From assembly GCA_026990885.1 (NCBI GenBank), contig JALXCO010000130.1:1-6386 (forward strand): a DNA stretch of 6,386 nt. The letters are read 5' to 3'. Shown here one piece after another: positions 5,796 through 6,386 of the stretch; the stretch's first letter is position 1, and the number at the start of each line of letters is the position of its first letter. Source of the stretch: Desulfurococcales archaeon. GTDB taxonomy: Archaea > Thermoproteota > Thermoprotei_A > Sulfolobales > AG1. Position numbers and translations under genes: made by a program. A model generated the notes under the pieces. That model saw only the letters and a program-made list of their open reading frames with translations, had not been told where the DNA came from and searched no databases.

Positions 5796-6386
5796 ATGAG
5801 AAGCATTATAGGTATCGAGCTCCATATACAGGTCAATAGGGTTGGGTCCAAGCTGTTCTGCTCATGCCCCACAAACTACTATTCGGCTGAGGCGAACAGG
5901 AACACATGCCCAGTATGCCTCGGTCTTCCAGGCTCGCTGCCTGTAGTGAATTACTCTGTTATCGAGAAAGCTACCCGGCTGGCCTTGGCTCTATCGTCTC
6001 GGATTTCTGGATCCCTTATCTTTGTCCGTAAACACTACTTCTATCCTGATCTGCCTAAAAACTACCAGATCAGCCAGTACGATAGGGCGGGCATGGTTCC
6101 ATTCGCTTCGGGAGGGTATCTCGATATAGGTTTCGGTGACTCCAGTAAGAGGGTTAGGATTAGGAGAATCAATATTGAGGAGGATCCGGCGAAGATTTCT
6201 TACCCTGAGGGCGATCCCTTAAAGAGCCCCTACTCCCTCATCGACTACAACAGATCTGGAATACCGTTGCTGGAGATCGTTACGGAGGCCGATATGGAGA
6301 GCTCTAAGGAGGTCAGGGCATTCCTCGAGAAGATGCTGACTCTCGTAGATTATCTCGATATATGCGATCCAGATCTTGAGGGGGCC
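5796..6386 (+). CDS. gatB: Asp/Glu-tRNA amidotransferase subunit B (GatB), 3' end missing
   Basis: The tRNA-binding, kinase/transamidase subunit of GatCAB: it phosphorylates the Asp or Glu side chain on misacylated tRNA and then amidates it with ammonia from GatA. Only the first 197 codons are present; the frame is open to the window edge, and a full GatB would be about 470-490 aa. The visible part is the catalytic cradle: IGIELHIQ (4-12), the zinc-site cysteines C22-x-C24 and C38-PV-C41, then CLGLPGSLPV, RKHYFYPDLPKNYQISQYD (78-96), RRINIEEDPAK (near 122-132), SLIDYNRSGIPLLEIV, and DPDLEGA at the edge, where the family continues with an RxDxNVS stretch. No AspRS-like insertion, the mark of GatE, is seen in this part, and adjacency to gatC and gatA settles GatB over GatE. 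The truncation is due to the window, not a mutation. Confidence 0.96.
   Translation, partial: MRSIIGIELHIQVNRVGSKLFCSCPTNYYSAEANRNTCPVCLGLPGSLPVVNYSVIEKATRLALALSSRISGSLIFVRKHYFYPDLPKNYQISQYDRAGMVPFASGGYLDIGFGDSSKRVRIRRINIEEDPAKISYPEGDPLKSPYSLIDYNRSGIPLLEIVTEADMESSKEVRAFLEKMLTLVDYLDICDPDLEGA

Noticed and set aside
1..6386. CRISPR array, insertion sequence, tRNA gene or attachment site
   Set aside because: No spaced direct repeats, transposase, terminal repeats or cloverleaf sequence were seen on either strand; the genes are ordinary core functions.

Overview
The window looks archaeal, from a hyperthermophilic member of the Thermoprotei (Crenarchaeota), probably Desulfurococcales-like. The evidence is a PolB1-type family B DNA polymerase that closely resembles what I recall of Sulfolobus Dpo1, heavy use of AGA/AGG for arginine and ATA for isoleucine, Lys/Glu/Ile-rich proteins, short intergenic gaps, and archaeal expression signals (TATA-like boxes close to the first genes, Shine-Dalgarno motifs in front of internal operon genes). 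I cannot name a genus from sequence reading alone.

Layout from left to right. Positions 1-119 are non-coding or the unidentifiable end of something upstream; they hold an 8-bp-arm inverted repeat and a TATA-like box in front of polB1. Positions 123-2918 (+) encode a full-length replicative DNA polymerase with intact 3'-5' exonuclease and polymerase motifs and no intein. A 100-bp convergent gap (2919-3018) follows. Positions 3019-3939 (-) encode a Mrp/NBP35-family P-loop ATPase. A short AT-rich divergent promoter region (3940-4012) separates it from gatC-gatA-gatB (+), a tight operon for the GatCAB tRNA-dependent amidotransferase; gatB runs off the right edge after 197 codons.

The genes fall into three jobs: genome replication (polB1), probable Fe-S cluster carriage or a related ATPase role (mrp), and indirect Asn-tRNA(Asn) synthesis (gatCAB). 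In archaea Gln-tRNA is made by GatDE, so GatCAB most likely serves asparagine. Nothing here looks like a mobile element, CRISPR array, defence island or wholly new system; this is core genome. The points most worth a second look are PCNA-binding-like motifs at both ends of the polymerase, loss of the family CxxC cysteine pair in the Mrp ATPase (one Cys in the whole protein), and the compact mrp/gatC divergent promoter.
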